Shown: one piece after another, positions 1-9,210 of the stretch
Position numbering within the stretch: the first letter of the stretch is position 1
How the letters are laid out: every line of letters starts with the position of its first letter
DNA from: Carboxylicivirga sp964602515
GTDB lineage: Bacteria > Bacteroidota > Bacteroidia > Bacteroidales > Marinilabiliaceae
Direction of reading: 5' to 3'
DNA: 64,000 nucleotides
NCBI GenBank assembly: GCA_964602515.1
Contig: CAZRRJ010000010.1
Location: forward strand, 1 to 64,000
Made by a program: the position numbers and the translations under genes
Notes under the pieces: model-generated
Seen by the model: the letters and a program-made list of their open reading frames with translations, nothing else
Database searches by the model: none
What the model was told of the DNA's origin: nothing

Positions 1-309
1 TAAAATAATAAATTATATTTTTACACTCCTATACTTCAATCACTTAGAATTAATATGCAAATTACAAATACAGCTTATTACAAATAAAATGTGTATTATC
101 TACACCAGCACAACTTAACAGATGTATAATGGTTTAAATTAGTATTGTCTATTTATATTACACATAAGTACATTGTAATATTGCATAACGATTGACTATC
201 CGTTTAACAGGCTAAAACAGTACAATCTCGTTTCATATTATTTTATAGATCTTTATTCAAACCAAAGCTTTTAAGAACTCTCCTATGTACATCCTTTATT
301 CTTACACAT
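1..309. other. AT-rich non-coding stretch at left edge
   Basis: No open frame with recognisable content, no tRNA-like element and no clear repeat was seen. It lies beyond the terminator of the cobalamin operon and probably belongs to the intergenic space of a gene outside the window. Confidence 0.5.
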
Positions 310-341
310 AAAAAAGGCCAATAGCACACAACTATTGACCT
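310..341 (-). terminator. Rho-independent terminator of the cobalamin operon
   Basis: Read on the minus strand, a 10-bp stem (AGGTCAATAG with CTATTGGCCT, one G-U pair) closes a 7-nt loop and is followed by a run of six T. It lies about 30 nt after the cobT stop codon, so it should end the four-gene transcript. Confidence 0.75.
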
Positions 342-371
342 AAACTTAAAGTCTTAATATCCTAATTAAAA

Positions 372-1439
372 TCAATCAACACGAATACCATCATTAGCTG
401 TATTGTAGATGGCAGCTTCATCAAAAGAGGTCATTTTATTAAGTAAGGCTACTGATCCTTTTATAACTGAATAGGCCACTGCTGATCCTGTTCCTTCTCC
501 AAGGCGAAAACCTAAATCCAAAATGGGTTTACCTTTCATAAAGTCTACCATTTTTTTATGTCCCTGCTCTTGCGATTGGTGCGAGAAGAAGGCATATTCA
601 ATAACCAATGGATTAATAGCGTATGCTGCTAATAGTGCCGATGTGGTGATAAAGCCATCTGTAATAATAAGCATACCGCGAGAGGCTGCTTCCAGCATTC
701 CCCCTGCAATGGTTGCAATTTCCAGGCCTCCGAATCGAGCCAGGTTCTCAATTGGATTATCAGAGATGCCATGTTTCTTAATAGCAGCTTTAAGAACCCC
801 GGCTTTATGCTTTACTCCATCAGCATTAAGCCCGGAACCGGGACCAACACAAACATCAATATCAAGACCAGTATAGACGGATAATAAAGCGGATGCCGGA
901 GAGGTATTACCAATTCCCATTTCGCCAAACCCAACAACATTGGAACCATCACCTGAGATTTGTGCCACTATTTTTCGTCCGTTCTCTAATGCCTCAATAC
1001 ATTCATCAATGGTCATGGCAGGTTCATGCAGAAAGTTACGGGTTCCTTTGCGCACCTTTGCATCAATCAGTTTTGGGTGTGGCTTAAAATCATAATCAAC
1101 ACCAGCATCCACAACGTATAAATCAAACCCAAATTCCTGGGAAAAAAGACCTATGCCTCCACCTCCATTAAGAAAATTAAGGCATTGCTGCCATGTTATC
1201 TCTACAGGGCACGGGCTCACTCCTTCAGCACAAATATGATGATCAGCCGCTACTGTAAGCATTACTGGTTTCCTCAATTCAGGTGTTAATGTTCCCTGGA
1301 TAAGGCCTACTTGTTTTGCAATTTTTTCCATCTGGCCAAGCGACCCCACAGGTTTAGCTTTTTGATCCAGTTTATACTGAAGACTTTCCTCCAGTTCATA
1401 ATGAACCGGTTTAATATTAAGGTTTTCTAGCTTTACCAT
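372..1439 (-). CDS. cobT: Nicotinate-nucleotide--dimethylbenzimidazole phosphoribosyltransferase
   Basis: This 355-residue cytoplasmic enzyme makes alpha-ribazole phosphate from nicotinate mononucleotide and dimethylbenzimidazole for the lower ligand of cobalamin. The family length is about 350, and the N-terminal KPVGSLG signature and C-terminal LGFRLGEGTGSA block, which carries the catalytic glutamate, are both present. It is the last gene of the operon. Its ATG overlaps the stop of cbiB by one base, which implies translational coupling. The assignment is firm by motif and neighbours; base specificity (dimethylbenzimidazole or another base) cannot be read from sequence. Confidence 0.93.
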   Translation of the reverse strand: MVKLENLNIKPVHYELEESLQYKLDQKAKPVGSLGQMEKIAKQVGLIQGTLTPELRKPVMLTVAADHHICAEGVSPCPVEITWQQCLNFLNGGGGIGLFSQEFGFDLYVVDAGVDYDFKPHPKLIDAKVRKGTRNFLHEPAMTIDECIEALENGRKIVAQISGDGSNVVGFGEMGIGNTSPASALLSVYTGLDIDVCVGPGSGLNADGVKHKAGVLKAAIKKHGISDNPIENLARFGGLEIATIAGGMLEAASRGMLIITDGFITTSALLAAYAINPLVIEYAFFSHQSQEQGHKKMVDFMKGKPILDLGFRLGEGTGSAVAYSVIKGSVALLNKMTSFDEAAIYNTANDGIRVD

Positions 1440-2386
1440 TAGTCTATTATTTCATATCTTATTATAACACAAAGAATCACACTTACCAGGCACACCAATT
1501 GATTAATTCGTATTGTTTTAACAATATCACCCATCGTCAATTGCCTGTCTTTTTTACCAATAAAGGGTTTTTGAACACATGTCCCATTGTAGTAACCGGG
1601 CCCTCCAAATTGCACACTTAATATCCCAGCCAAGGCTGCCTCGGGGTAGCCGGCATTAGGACTGCTATGCTTACGCCCGTATTTAAATATATACTGAAGT
1701 GCCTGGAATGAAAAAGCAACTACCACCATTAGAATTGCAGTTAATCGTGCCGGTATAAAATTGGCTATATCATCAATATATGCTGCTACCCGGCCATAAT
1801 GCAAGTAACGTTCACTTTTATACCCGATCATTGAATCCTGTGTATTAATCATTTTATAGGCCATCATACCCGGCACCCCCAATATGGTATACCAAAATAT
1901 TGGTGCAACTACTCCATCACTTAAATTTTCAGCCATTGTTTCTAATGTTGCTTTCTTTACCTGCTGTTTCGATAACTCAGATGTATCCCGTCCAACAATA
2001 CGGCTCAGTTGCTTTCTTCCGGCCTCTATCCCATCTTTCTCCAAAACTGTAAAAACCTGCCTGCCTTCATTAATCAGTGTGCGGTTTGCCAACCCATAAA
2101 AAAAGAAGGTGAAGGTGAGTATAAGCAAGAGGTAAACGGATATACTTTCAGCCAGCCACATTAACCCAAAGAATAGAGTAAAAACACCGGCGGTAAGCCC
2201 TATACTTACAATCGCTCCTTTCAGTAAACGGTGCTTACCTTTGTTCCATTGCTTTTCAAAGAAAGCAATTATTCGGCCAAAATACACGATTGGATGTGGC
2301 AGAAATACCGGATCCCCCAAAAACTGATCTATTAAATACGCCATTACCACTGCACCCCCTAACCAGTATTGTACTTGCTCTGTCAT
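1439..2386 (-). CDS. cbiB: Adenosylcobinamide-phosphate synthase CbiB
   Basis: This 315-residue integral membrane protein attaches aminopropanol phosphate (or a relative) to adenosylcobyric acid. Several hydrophobic segments are visible (about residues 7-25, 55-95, 145-170, 205-225 and 290-310). Conserved family blocks include LGDPVFLPHPIVYFGR near the N-terminus, ETMAENLSDGVVAPIFWY in the middle and SPNAGYPEAALAG near residue 245. Its start overlaps the upstream aminotransferase stop by four bases. Position between the aminotransferase and cobT agrees with its place in the late cobalamin pathway. Confidence 0.93.
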   Translation of the reverse strand: MTEQVQYWLGGAVVMAYLIDQFLGDPVFLPHPIVYFGRIIAFFEKQWNKGKHRLLKGAIVSIGLTAGVFTLFFGLMWLAESISVYLLLILTFTFFFYGLANRTLINEGRQVFTVLEKDGIEAGRKQLSRIVGRDTSELSKQQVKKATLETMAENLSDGVVAPIFWYTILGVPGMMAYKMINTQDSMIGYKSERYLHYGRVAAYIDDIANFIPARLTAILMVVVAFSFQALQYIFKYGRKHSSPNAGYPEAALAGILSVQFGGPGYYNGTCVQKPFIGKKDRQLTMGDIVKTIRINQLVCLVSVILCVIIRYEIID

Positions 2387-3432
2387 TGAAAAATAGTTTT
2401 TAATGCAGATAACAACATGGTATTTTTTTCGCGTGTTAATGTGGCCAGTCGAATATGATATTCACTTAGTGTCCTGAAATTAGAGGCATCGCGAATCAAT
2501 AAACCATACTCTTCAACCAACAAAAGCTTAAGTTCGGAAGCCAACATGGGCGTTTTAACCAAAAAGAAGCCTGTTGATGATGGAGACACCTCTAAGTTAG
2601 GAACACACTCTAATTCCATTCTAAACTCACGTGAAAGAGCCAGGTAAGCCATTAAGCTTTCTTTTGAAAGCAGCGTATTTTGCATGGCGAACTCGCCTGC
2701 TTTAAGTGCCAGGCTATTAACAGCCCATGGCGGACGACAAGCGGAAAGCTTTTTAATAACACTCTGATGACCGATGACATACCCCAAACGCAAACCGGGC
2801 AAACAGTAGTTTTTTGTCATTGATTTAAGAATAAGCAGATTTTTAAACTTTGCAATATATGATACCAATGAAATATCTTCCATGCAAAAATCTGCATAAG
2901 CTTCATCAAGAATAAAAATGGTTTGTGGGTTATTCGATACGACTTTTTGCAGCAAATCCCGTGAAAAAACCTGGCCTGTTGGGTTATTTGGATTACATAT
3001 CCACATTAATCCTTCGGGTGTATTCATCCTATCTGAGATAAAACCGGCACCACAAAAACTTATTTTATGCTTATAGTTCTGGCAGGCATGCTCATATTCA
3101 GAAAAAGTAGGTGTGATAATCCTGCTATTGTTGTTTTGAAAAACCTGTGCAATAAAAAAGATCGCTTCTGCTGTTCCATTACAGATTAGTATCTGATCGT
3201 TAGCAAGATGATGATAATCGGCTAACAGGCTAGTTAATGACTCGCTCTGCAGCTCCGGATAGTTAGCAATACACTTAATCTCTCCTTTTAAAAAATCCAG
3301 CAATTCCGGGTTAGTCCCCAGGTACCATGTATTGGTACTAAAATCAGCTTTTATATCAGCTCCAAACCGATAGGCATCATTACCATGTGAGAATTGCTCT
3401 GTTTGACTAGATTTCAATAGTTGCGCTCTCAT
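2383..3432 (-). CDS. PLP-dependent aminotransferase, probable threonine-phosphate decarboxylase
   Basis: This 349-residue fold-type I PLP enzyme probably decarboxylates threonine phosphate to aminopropanol phosphate, the substrate of CbiB (called CobD in Salmonella, CobC elsewhere). The motif ICNPNNPTGQ, the ILDEAYADF block and the PLP lysine in SMTKNYCLPGLRLGY are all visible. By sequence alone it could be a histidinol-phosphate aminotransferase relative. Its 26-bp overlap with the upstream cobyric acid synthase gene and 4-bp overlap with cbiB argue for the cobalamin role. The start is an ATG inside the end of cbiP. Confidence 0.85.
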   Translation of the reverse strand: MRAQLLKSSQTEQFSHGNDAYRFGADIKADFSTNTWYLGTNPELLDFLKGEIKCIANYPELQSESLTSLLADYHHLANDQILICNGTAEAIFFIAQVFQNNNSRIITPTFSEYEHACQNYKHKISFCGAGFISDRMNTPEGLMWICNPNNPTGQVFSRDLLQKVVSNNPQTIFILDEAYADFCMEDISLVSYIAKFKNLLILKSMTKNYCLPGLRLGYVIGHQSVIKKLSACRPPWAVNSLALKAGEFAMQNTLLSKESLMAYLALSREFRMELECVPNLEVSPSSTGFFLVKTPMLASELKLLLVEEYGLLIRDASNFRTLSEYHIRLATLTREKNTMLLSALKTIFQ

Positions 3433-4882
3433 AAATAGCTTTAATATTTAAATGCCTACGAAGATGATCCGCCAGACGATTGTATTCACTATCCTTAAAT
3501 TCTTTGTAACTAAACGCCTGCTCCGATCCTGTAATATAAGGCTCCAGCAGATGATCGATTACAGGCTTGTTATCCAAAATTCCATGCATGTATGTTCCCC
3601 AGCAACGCTTGTTAATATATATACCATCTACATGTCCATCTGTGGTTTTAAGTAATGGCTGAACAGCTTCTGTCATTTCACTCTGTCCCATATGAATTTC
3701 ATATCCCTCACAATTACCTTCTTTATCCAGGAAAGAGAACGTTTGCTGAACTGTATTTTTTTCATTCGTAATCACCGTCTTCATTGGCAACAATCCAATT
3801 CCATCTACCTTTTTCACATGTCCTTCTATCTGATCGGGATCTGAAATAACAGTGCCCATCATTTGGTAACCTCCACAAATTCCTATGATCGTTTTTCCTT
3901 GCTGATACATCTCCTTAAGTAAAGCCGGAATATTCATCTCCTGTATGTACAACAGGTCTTTAATTGTACTTTTTGACCCCGGTAAAATTACAATATCAGC
4001 TTTTTTCAGTTGCTCTGCATCTGTAGTATAGTATATATTAACACGCTTATCAAATTGTAAAGCATTAAAGTCGGTAAAATTAGACATTTGCTGTAATTTA
4101 ATTACTGCAATATTTACCTTTCCTTCCTCGGCCTTGCTATTTTTAGAATCCAGCACTACAGAGTCTTCATCTTCGATATATATATCATTAAAATAAGGAA
4201 TAACTCCAGTTACCGGAATACCTGTCAGTTCTTCAATAATGGTTCGCCCTTCATCAAACAAACGTACATCTCCTCTAAACTTGTTGATTATTATCCCCTT
4301 TACTAATTTCCGCTCCTCTTCATCAAGCAACATTATTGAGCCGTATACACTACCAAATACTCCTCCCCTGTCAATATCAGCAACCAAATACACATCTGCA
4401 CCGGCTCTTTGTGCCATACGCATATTAACTATATCACGCTTTTTTAAATTCAATTCCGAAATTGAACCGGCTCCTTCCATCACTACAGGCGAGTAGCGAC
4501 TATCTAAACGCTGAAAGGCAGCATAAGCTTCATCAAAAAGTTTAGCATTATCTTCTTTCTTAAAATATTCATACGCCGAGCGGTTACCAACAGGTTTTCC
4601 GTTTATGATAACCTGCGACATCATTTCTCCGCTTGGTTTAAGTAAAACGGGATTCATATCTGTATGACAAGCGATTTGACAAGCTTCGGCCTGTGTAGCT
4701 TGTGCACGACCAATTTCTTTACCTTCTGGAGTTGCATAGCTGTTTAAAGACATGTTTTGAGCTTTAAACGGTGCAGGAGAATAGCCATCTTGCTTTAAGA
4801 TACGGCATACACCGGCATTGATAACACTTTTACCAGCATCTGAGCATGTACCAACAAACATAATTGGCTTTAGTTTCTTCAT
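3407..4882 (-). CDS. cbiP: Cobyric acid synthase
   Basis: This ATP-dependent glutamine amidotransferase amidates four side chains of adenosylcobyrinic a,c-diamide (also called cobQ). The N-terminal nucleotide site reads MFVGTCSDAGKS. The C-terminal class I amidotransferase domain has its cysteine in GICGGYQMMG (about residue 340) and a histidine in MHGILDN. I chose the ATG at 4882 (491 residues) because the upstream in-frame start at 4906 is TTG and would add eight residues ahead of the normal family N-terminus. It is the first gene of a four-gene operon. No adenosylcobalamin riboswitch was recognised upstream. Confidence 0.92.
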   Translation of the reverse strand: MKKLKPIMFVGTCSDAGKSVINAGVCRILKQDGYSPAPFKAQNMSLNSYATPEGKEIGRAQATQAEACQIACHTDMNPVLLKPSGEMMSQVIINGKPVGNRSAYEYFKKEDNAKLFDEAYAAFQRLDSRYSPVVMEGAGSISELNLKKRDIVNMRMAQRAGADVYLVADIDRGGVFGSVYGSIMLLDEEERKLVKGIIINKFRGDVRLFDEGRTIIEELTGIPVTGVIPYFNDIYIEDEDSVVLDSKNSKAEEGKVNIAVIKLQQMSNFTDFNALQFDKRVNIYYTTDAEQLKKADIVILPGSKSTIKDLLYIQEMNIPALLKEMYQQGKTIIGICGGYQMMGTVISDPDQIEGHVKKVDGIGLLPMKTVITNEKNTVQQTFSFLDKEGNCEGYEIHMGQSEMTEAVQPLLKTTDGHVDGIYINKRCWGTYMHGILDNKPVIDHLLEPYITGSEQAFSYKEFKDSEYNRLADHLRRHLNIKAIYESATIEI

Positions 4883-5241
4883 AAAAAGGTTAAAAAATTT
4901 TGCCAAAGATAGAAATTACTTCCGAATGGCTTGGTCGATTTAGCGATTGAATCAACCGTACAATTAAAAGGTGTAACTTTGCTTTATTGTTCCCAAAAAC
5001 TCACGGTTAGTCTACTATAGATTCCGGCAAAAGGGAGGGATTGCTTCGGCAGTGGTAACAGATATTTTTCGCTCAATCAAAACTCTACATAGTTCCATTT
5101 AAATAACCATAATAAGAGCATAATATTATTAATCTTGGCCTGTTCTATAAACTTTTCATCGATTCTTCTAAACTCCTTTTCGTGATATAATAAGAACAAA
5201 TTAACTTTAAAGCCACTTTTAATCACAAATGAATCACTTTT
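4883..5241. other. Divergent intergenic region, cbiP / DUF3667 gene
   Basis: This region holds the start regions of two divergent genes. On the minus strand a short ACCACTGCC string (5048-5056 as its complement) resembles the B12 box of cobalamin riboswitches, but the rest of that fold was not found. A short minus-strand frame crosses the region and runs into the DUF3667 gene; it has no family signature and is taken as spurious. Confidence 0.4.
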
Positions 5242-6243
5242 ATGTGTAAATCGATGCCCCCTGATACGGATAACAAAAATACCACATTGCTCTCCTGCAA
5301 AAATTGCGATAGTAAGTTTACCGGTAATTATTGTTCTAACTGTGGCCAATCTGTTAAAGAGCTGGAGAGACCTATCCGCTTTATGATAGCTGATTTTATG
5401 GGCACTATTATTACTTTTGATACCCGCCTGGTAAAAACATTAGTCACCATCCTGTTTAAACCCGGCTGTCTTACTATTGATTTTCTTGCGGGGAAACGGG
5501 CACGCTACATGCCTCCATTTCGTTTCTATCTCTTTATCAGTTTTGTCATGTTTTTGCTTATTTCAATATTTACAAATAGTTCTATTGAGGAAAATTTCAA
5601 TGCATCAAGTAAAGAACTAGAGGCCACCAAAAATACTGTGATGGCAATGATTGATCCTGTTCATTCCGGCAATGACTCTGTTTACACCAAAACACGAAAA
5701 CTAATTAAATCGCAATTAGATAGCACCACTACAAACGCTATTAAATTTGATGATATGAATGGTTTTATTGATTCAACAAAATTAGTTTTAAACAGCGTAG
5801 AGAATGTTGATCAGAAATTTGTCAAGACAATAAAAAAAATAATGGATTATCCTGAATTATATATCAATAAACTCTACCAGTTCACTTCTTGGTCCTTATT
5901 TTTGTTTATGCCGATTTTTGCTTTCCTTTTATGGCTATCATTTTTTAGGTCCCGAGAACTTTATATTGGCCATTTAATTTTATCACTTAATATTCATTCC
6001 TTTATATTTACAATAACAACAATAGTAGTTGGGATAAATCTATTATTTCCTAACCATCCAACAGGATGGACTAGCTACTTTTATTTCTTACCTCCAATCT
6101 ACCAGATAATTGGTGCCAAACGCCTGTACAAACGCAAATGGCTCAGTACAATTCTAAAATTAACCCTAGTTTGGATGATGTATGCATTTATCTGGCTTGT
6201 TGGGTTTATTATTTTAGTAGCCCTAACATTTGTAGGTTTATAA
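5242..6243 (+). CDS. DUF3667 membrane protein with N-terminal zinc ribbon
   Basis: This 333-residue protein has two CxxC pairs (CKNC and CSNCGQ, about residues 19-36) that form a zinc ribbon. The DUF3667 hallmark follows (about residues 45-110), including LVKTLVTILFKPG and FLAGKRARYMPPFRFYLF. Four or more hydrophobic segments follow (about 92-112, 212-235, 245-265 and 305-330), with a longer hydrophilic stretch between the first and second. The family is common in Bacteroidota and has no established function. A second in-frame ATG four codons in is an alternative start. The gene stands alone, divergent from the cobalamin operon and followed by a hairpin terminator. Confidence 0.8.
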   Translation: MCKSMPPDTDNKNTTLLSCKNCDSKFTGNYCSNCGQSVKELERPIRFMIADFMGTIITFDTRLVKTLVTILFKPGCLTIDFLAGKRARYMPPFRFYLFISFVMFLLISIFTNSSIEENFNASSKELEATKNTVMAMIDPVHSGNDSVYTKTRKLIKSQLDSTTTNAIKFDDMNGFIDSTKLVLNSVENVDQKFVKTIKKIMDYPELYINKLYQFTSWSLFLFMPIFAFLLWLSFFRSRELYIGHLILSLNIHSFIFTITTIVVGINLLFPNHPTGWTSYFYFLPPIYQIIGAKRLYKRKWLSTILKLTLVWMMYAFIWLVGFIILVALTFVGL

Positions 6244-6293
6244 TGAACAAACAGATAACAAAATATGGTATACAATAGCTTTGAATTTCTATG

Positions 6294-6349
6294 CTTCCGG
6301 AACTGTATCTATTTTTATCCTAAAAAGGAATTACAGCTCCGGAAGTTTT
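6294..6349 (+). terminator. Long hairpin terminator after the DUF3667 gene
   Basis: An 8-bp GC-rich stem (CTTCCGGA with TCCGGAAG) is extended past one mismatch by CTGTA/TACAG. A TTTT run follows on the plus strand, while the minus strand lacks a T-run after the stem. It lies about 50 nt after the DUF3667 stop and before the end of the convergent PD40 gene. Confidence 0.6.
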
Positions 6350-6422
6350 ACGTTAGCAATTGTGTACCGACATTTACAATTGGTACTATTACAGTCAGCA
6401 GTAATTTTCTATTCACTGCATT

Positions 6423-7736
6423 TTATCTATTATTAACGTTCTGACTAACTGCTTTATCAACAGGATCAACTACTTTAAAATGATATATATCATCATCGCC
6501 AGTTCCTCCTGCACGGTTTGAAGCAAAATAACCACTTGTTCCATTCGGATTAATATAAATACTGAAATCGTCTTTTTCTGAATTAATTGCACTTCCCATA
6601 TTTTGAATAGTATACGTACCACCATCGTGAGACGCTACAAATATATCCAGTCCTCCAAGTCCCAAGTGTCCGTTTGAGGCAAAATACAAACGACCATCGG
6701 CATGCACAAAGGGAAACATTTCATTTCCTTCGGTATTAATTTCTTTTCCAAGATTAATGGGTGATGACCAACCACTCCCCTGCCTGTCAACATACCAGAT
6801 ATCAGTTCCTCCCATACCTCCTTCTGCATTACTCGTAAAATACATCCTGTTCCCATCCTTAGACAGGGCAGCATGCCCACATGAGTATTTACTATTGTTA
6901 AAATCTAGATCTTTAGGTTTCCCCCATTTACCATTATCCTGCTTGTACGATACCATTAATTTAAGTGTGTGCTTTCCATCTTCATTTTTTGACCCGTCTA
7001 CTGTTCGTGTAATATACAACTCAGTTGCGTCACTATTAACACATACAGGGCCATCATGGTACTTTGATTTAAGCTTTTGTGAAAGCAGTTTTGATTCGCC
7101 TGATTCCTGGTTTGAAATATGAATACAAAATACATTAAAGTGTGGCGCCTCCATCCAGGCACATTCCCTTTTAATATAAACATCGGCATCACGTGCCGCT
7201 GTAAATAATATTTGGTCGTTAACAACAATGGCACCAAAATCAGAATATGGAGAATTAAAATCGACTTCTTCTATTAAATATTTTTTTCCCTCTAATATTT
7301 CTTTAATAGCCAACACACCCTTACTTTGCCTGTTTATGGAGTCTGTAATATTATTTTTTTGATATTCTGCAATATAAAAATCTGCTTTAAGATATTTCTG
7401 ATTACTTCTTAATGCCTGTGCATACAGGTACAAATGCTCTCCGAATAAGGCTTCCGGCGTAACTGAAGCATACACACTCTCTGCCTCACCCGATTTATTT
7501 ACTTTTAAATATGCACTGGCCAAACGAAGCTTATGTTGGTCAGTTAATTTACCATTCTTATACAAAGGCTCATAATAGCGTATACACTCCGGATAGGCCA
7601 TTCCATCATAAGCCTTCTCTGCCTGTTTAACCCGATATGCCCCACCTAAGTTATCCTTCTCATTTTCCGACCTTTGAGCCTTTAAATTAAATACTAACAA
7701 TACCGCTACCACTGCAACAATAACTTTTTCTTTCAT
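6423..7736 (-). CDS. TPR/PD40 beta-propeller protein, PorE-like without OmpA domain
   Basis: This 437-residue exported protein has a signal peptide (about residues 1-20, ending LKAQ), a TPR-like helical part (about 30-155) and a beta-propeller of PD40 repeats (about 160-425). Repeat signatures include MYFTSNAEGGMGGTDIW, LYFASNGHLGLGGLDIF and GYFASNRAGGTGDDDIY. The same layout occurs in the T9SS protein PorE and in OmpA-family lipoproteins, but the OmpA-like peptidoglycan-binding domain is absent. It resembles the product at 49013-50518, whose gene follows a T9SS substrate/PorP pair; this copy stands alone. A role in T9SS or envelope assembly is inference. Confidence 0.7.
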   Translation of the reverse strand: MKEKVIVAVVAVLLVFNLKAQRSENEKDNLGGAYRVKQAEKAYDGMAYPECIRYYEPLYKNGKLTDQHKLRLASAYLKVNKSGEAESVYASVTPEALFGEHLYLYAQALRSNQKYLKADFYIAEYQKNNITDSINRQSKGVLAIKEILEGKKYLIEEVDFNSPYSDFGAIVVNDQILFTAARDADVYIKRECAWMEAPHFNVFCIHISNQESGESKLLSQKLKSKYHDGPVCVNSDATELYITRTVDGSKNEDGKHTLKLMVSYKQDNGKWGKPKDLDFNNSKYSCGHAALSKDGNRMYFTSNAEGGMGGTDIWYVDRQGSGWSSPINLGKEINTEGNEMFPFVHADGRLYFASNGHLGLGGLDIFVASHDGGTYTIQNMGSAINSEKDDFSIYINPNGTSGYFASNRAGGTGDDDIYHFKVVDPVDKAVSQNVNNR

Positions 7737-8523
7737 CTTTAATTATTTTTTTATGTTTATAATTAAAGTCTTTCGAGTATAGCTATGTCAGCTATATACA
7801 CTAAAGCCTTTGGGTTTTTCAGTGGAAGTTCATAACCTTAATATTGTTTATCCAACATAGTATTTAGATTTTATGAATTTTAAGAATCCCACAACTTTTT
7901 GCATTACTAAAACGGTACGAAAAAAATAAGCGGTTAGTACAAAAAGGCACATTAAAAAATATCTACCGCCATTTATATTTAATTCACATCTAATGGAGCA
8001 AATCTCGCTACCACTATAACTATCAATTAATTATCAATTAGCTCAATGCACTATTTCACAACATTTCGCTTAGACTCAATTAATACGCTAATAATACTGG
8101 CAATTATACAGTTCACTATTATACATGAACCTTATTTGCAGCAAGCAATACAAACGCTGTTCATCCCCCAATTAATATACATAAACTCCACTCTTTCACT
8201 TTTATAACCTTTTATTAAAGTAAAAAAATAACGTGAGTGTACATACTCAACTGTAATATTCATAAATTGAAACAGGTTATTCCCCACCCATCAATTTTGT
8301 TTAAAAAAGCTATACTTCTTTAGATTTAACAATTACTGCTTATTTACGCTCCATTTATTATTTTGTTACATTGAACATGTCAAAAATTAAAATTTGTTTT
8401 TACAATTATTAGTTTCTATATATTGTTTAATCTAATAATATAGGTTATCAATCTTTGTGTTTCAAAATCAAGATTCAATGTAAAACTGCTACCTTCATTT
8501 ACACTACAGTAAATAGTATTTTT
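7737..8523. other. Long AT-rich intergenic region between divergent genes
   Basis: About 790 bp separate the PD40 gene from the DUF3109 gene. No coding frame with recognisable content, tRNA or strong hairpin was found. A short direct repeat (ATCAATTA twice, near 8029-8040) is present. It may hold promoters for both flanking genes. Confidence 0.4.
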
Positions 8524-8531
8524 TACCTTTG
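8524..8531 (+). promoter_or_regulatory. Candidate -7 box (TACCTTTG) for the DUF3109 gene
   Basis: TACCTTTG matches the Bacteroidota TAnnTTTG -7 element and lies 27 bp before the ATG, which would give a leader of about 20 nt. No convincing -33 TTTG was seen at the usual spacing. Confidence 0.45.
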
Positions 8532-8557
8532 CAACACTTAATAAAAAGCCAGGACAA

Positions 8558-9139
8558 ATGATTCAGATTGATGATAAGATAATAAGTACGGATATTTTTG
8601 CTAAACGCTTCGTTTGTAACCTGTCTGCTTGCAAAGGAGACTGCTGTATAGAAGGTGAATCAGGTGCCCCACTTGAAGATGATGAAATTCAGGTGATGGA
8701 AGACATTTATTCTATTGTGAAACCTTATCTGACAGAAAAAGCAATTGAAGAGATTGAAAAGCAGGGTAAATGGGTAGTTGATTCAGATGGAGATAAGGTA
8801 ACTCCTATTATTAATGGTAGGGAATGTGTTTACACCTATTACGATAAAGATGGTATTTGCAAGTGTGCAATTGATAAAGCACACCAGGAAGGTCTAATTG
8901 ATTTTAAGAAGCCTATTTCCTGCCATTTGTATCCCATACGCATTACTAAATATCCTGATTTCGAAGGCTTAAATTATCACAACTGGGCTATTTGTCATGC
9001 TGCACGCGAATTAGGGGGACAACTTGGCGTACCTGTTTATCAATTTCTTAAAGAGCCAATTATACGTAAATACGGTGAAGCTTTTTACAATGAAATGGTA
9101 GATGTGGAAAAAACCCTGAAAGAACAAGGCATGCTATAA
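8558..9139 (+). CDS. DUF3109 family protein, cysteine-rich
   Basis: This 193-residue cytoplasmic protein matches the DUF3109 family of Bacteroidota. Conserved cysteines appear in the order LSACKGDCCIEG (about residues 23-32), CVYTYYDKDGICKCAID (about 90-105), ISCHLYPIR (about 120) and AICHAA (about 145). The number and clustering suggest a bound metal or iron-sulfur cluster, as in related cysteine-cluster families, but no reaction is known. It is a single-gene unit closed by a shared hairpin terminator with the convergent gpmI. Confidence 0.8.
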   Translation: MIQIDDKIISTDIFAKRFVCNLSACKGDCCIEGESGAPLEDDEIQVMEDIYSIVKPYLTEKAIEEIEKQGKWVVDSDGDKVTPIINGRECVYTYYDKDGICKCAIDKAHQEGLIDFKKPISCHLYPIRITKYPDFEGLNYHNWAICHAARELGGQLGVPVYQFLKEPIIRKYGEAFYNEMVDVEKTLKEQGML

Positions 9140-9161
9140 ACTGAGGAATATAATAAAAGAC

Positions 9162-9189
9162 GAAAGGCAACTCAAATGGGTTGCCTTTC
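9162..9189. terminator. Bidirectional terminator between DUF3109 gene and gpmI
   Basis: A perfect 10-bp stem (GAAAGGCAAC with GTTGCCTTTC) closes an 8-nt loop between the stops of two convergent genes. T-rich sequence follows in both directions, so it can serve both transcripts. Confidence 0.75.
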
Positions 9190-9210
9190 TTTGTATCTAA
9201 TCAATTGATT

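Noticed and set aside
4907..5100. Adenosylcobalamin riboswitch upstream of cbiP
   Set aside because: Only a B12-box-like ACCACTGCC is visible. The GGTG..TCC and CCCGC..ACTGT core elements were not found, and the distance to the start is odd.
5077..5349. A 90-residue minus-strand frame
   Set aside because: It overlaps the start of the DUF3667 gene antisense, has no signature, and falls over the zinc-ribbon coding sequence, which is clearly real.
7737..8523. Structured RNA or tRNA in the long intergenic region
   Set aside because: No tRNA arms, conserved box or stable GC stem was visible in this very AT-rich sequence.
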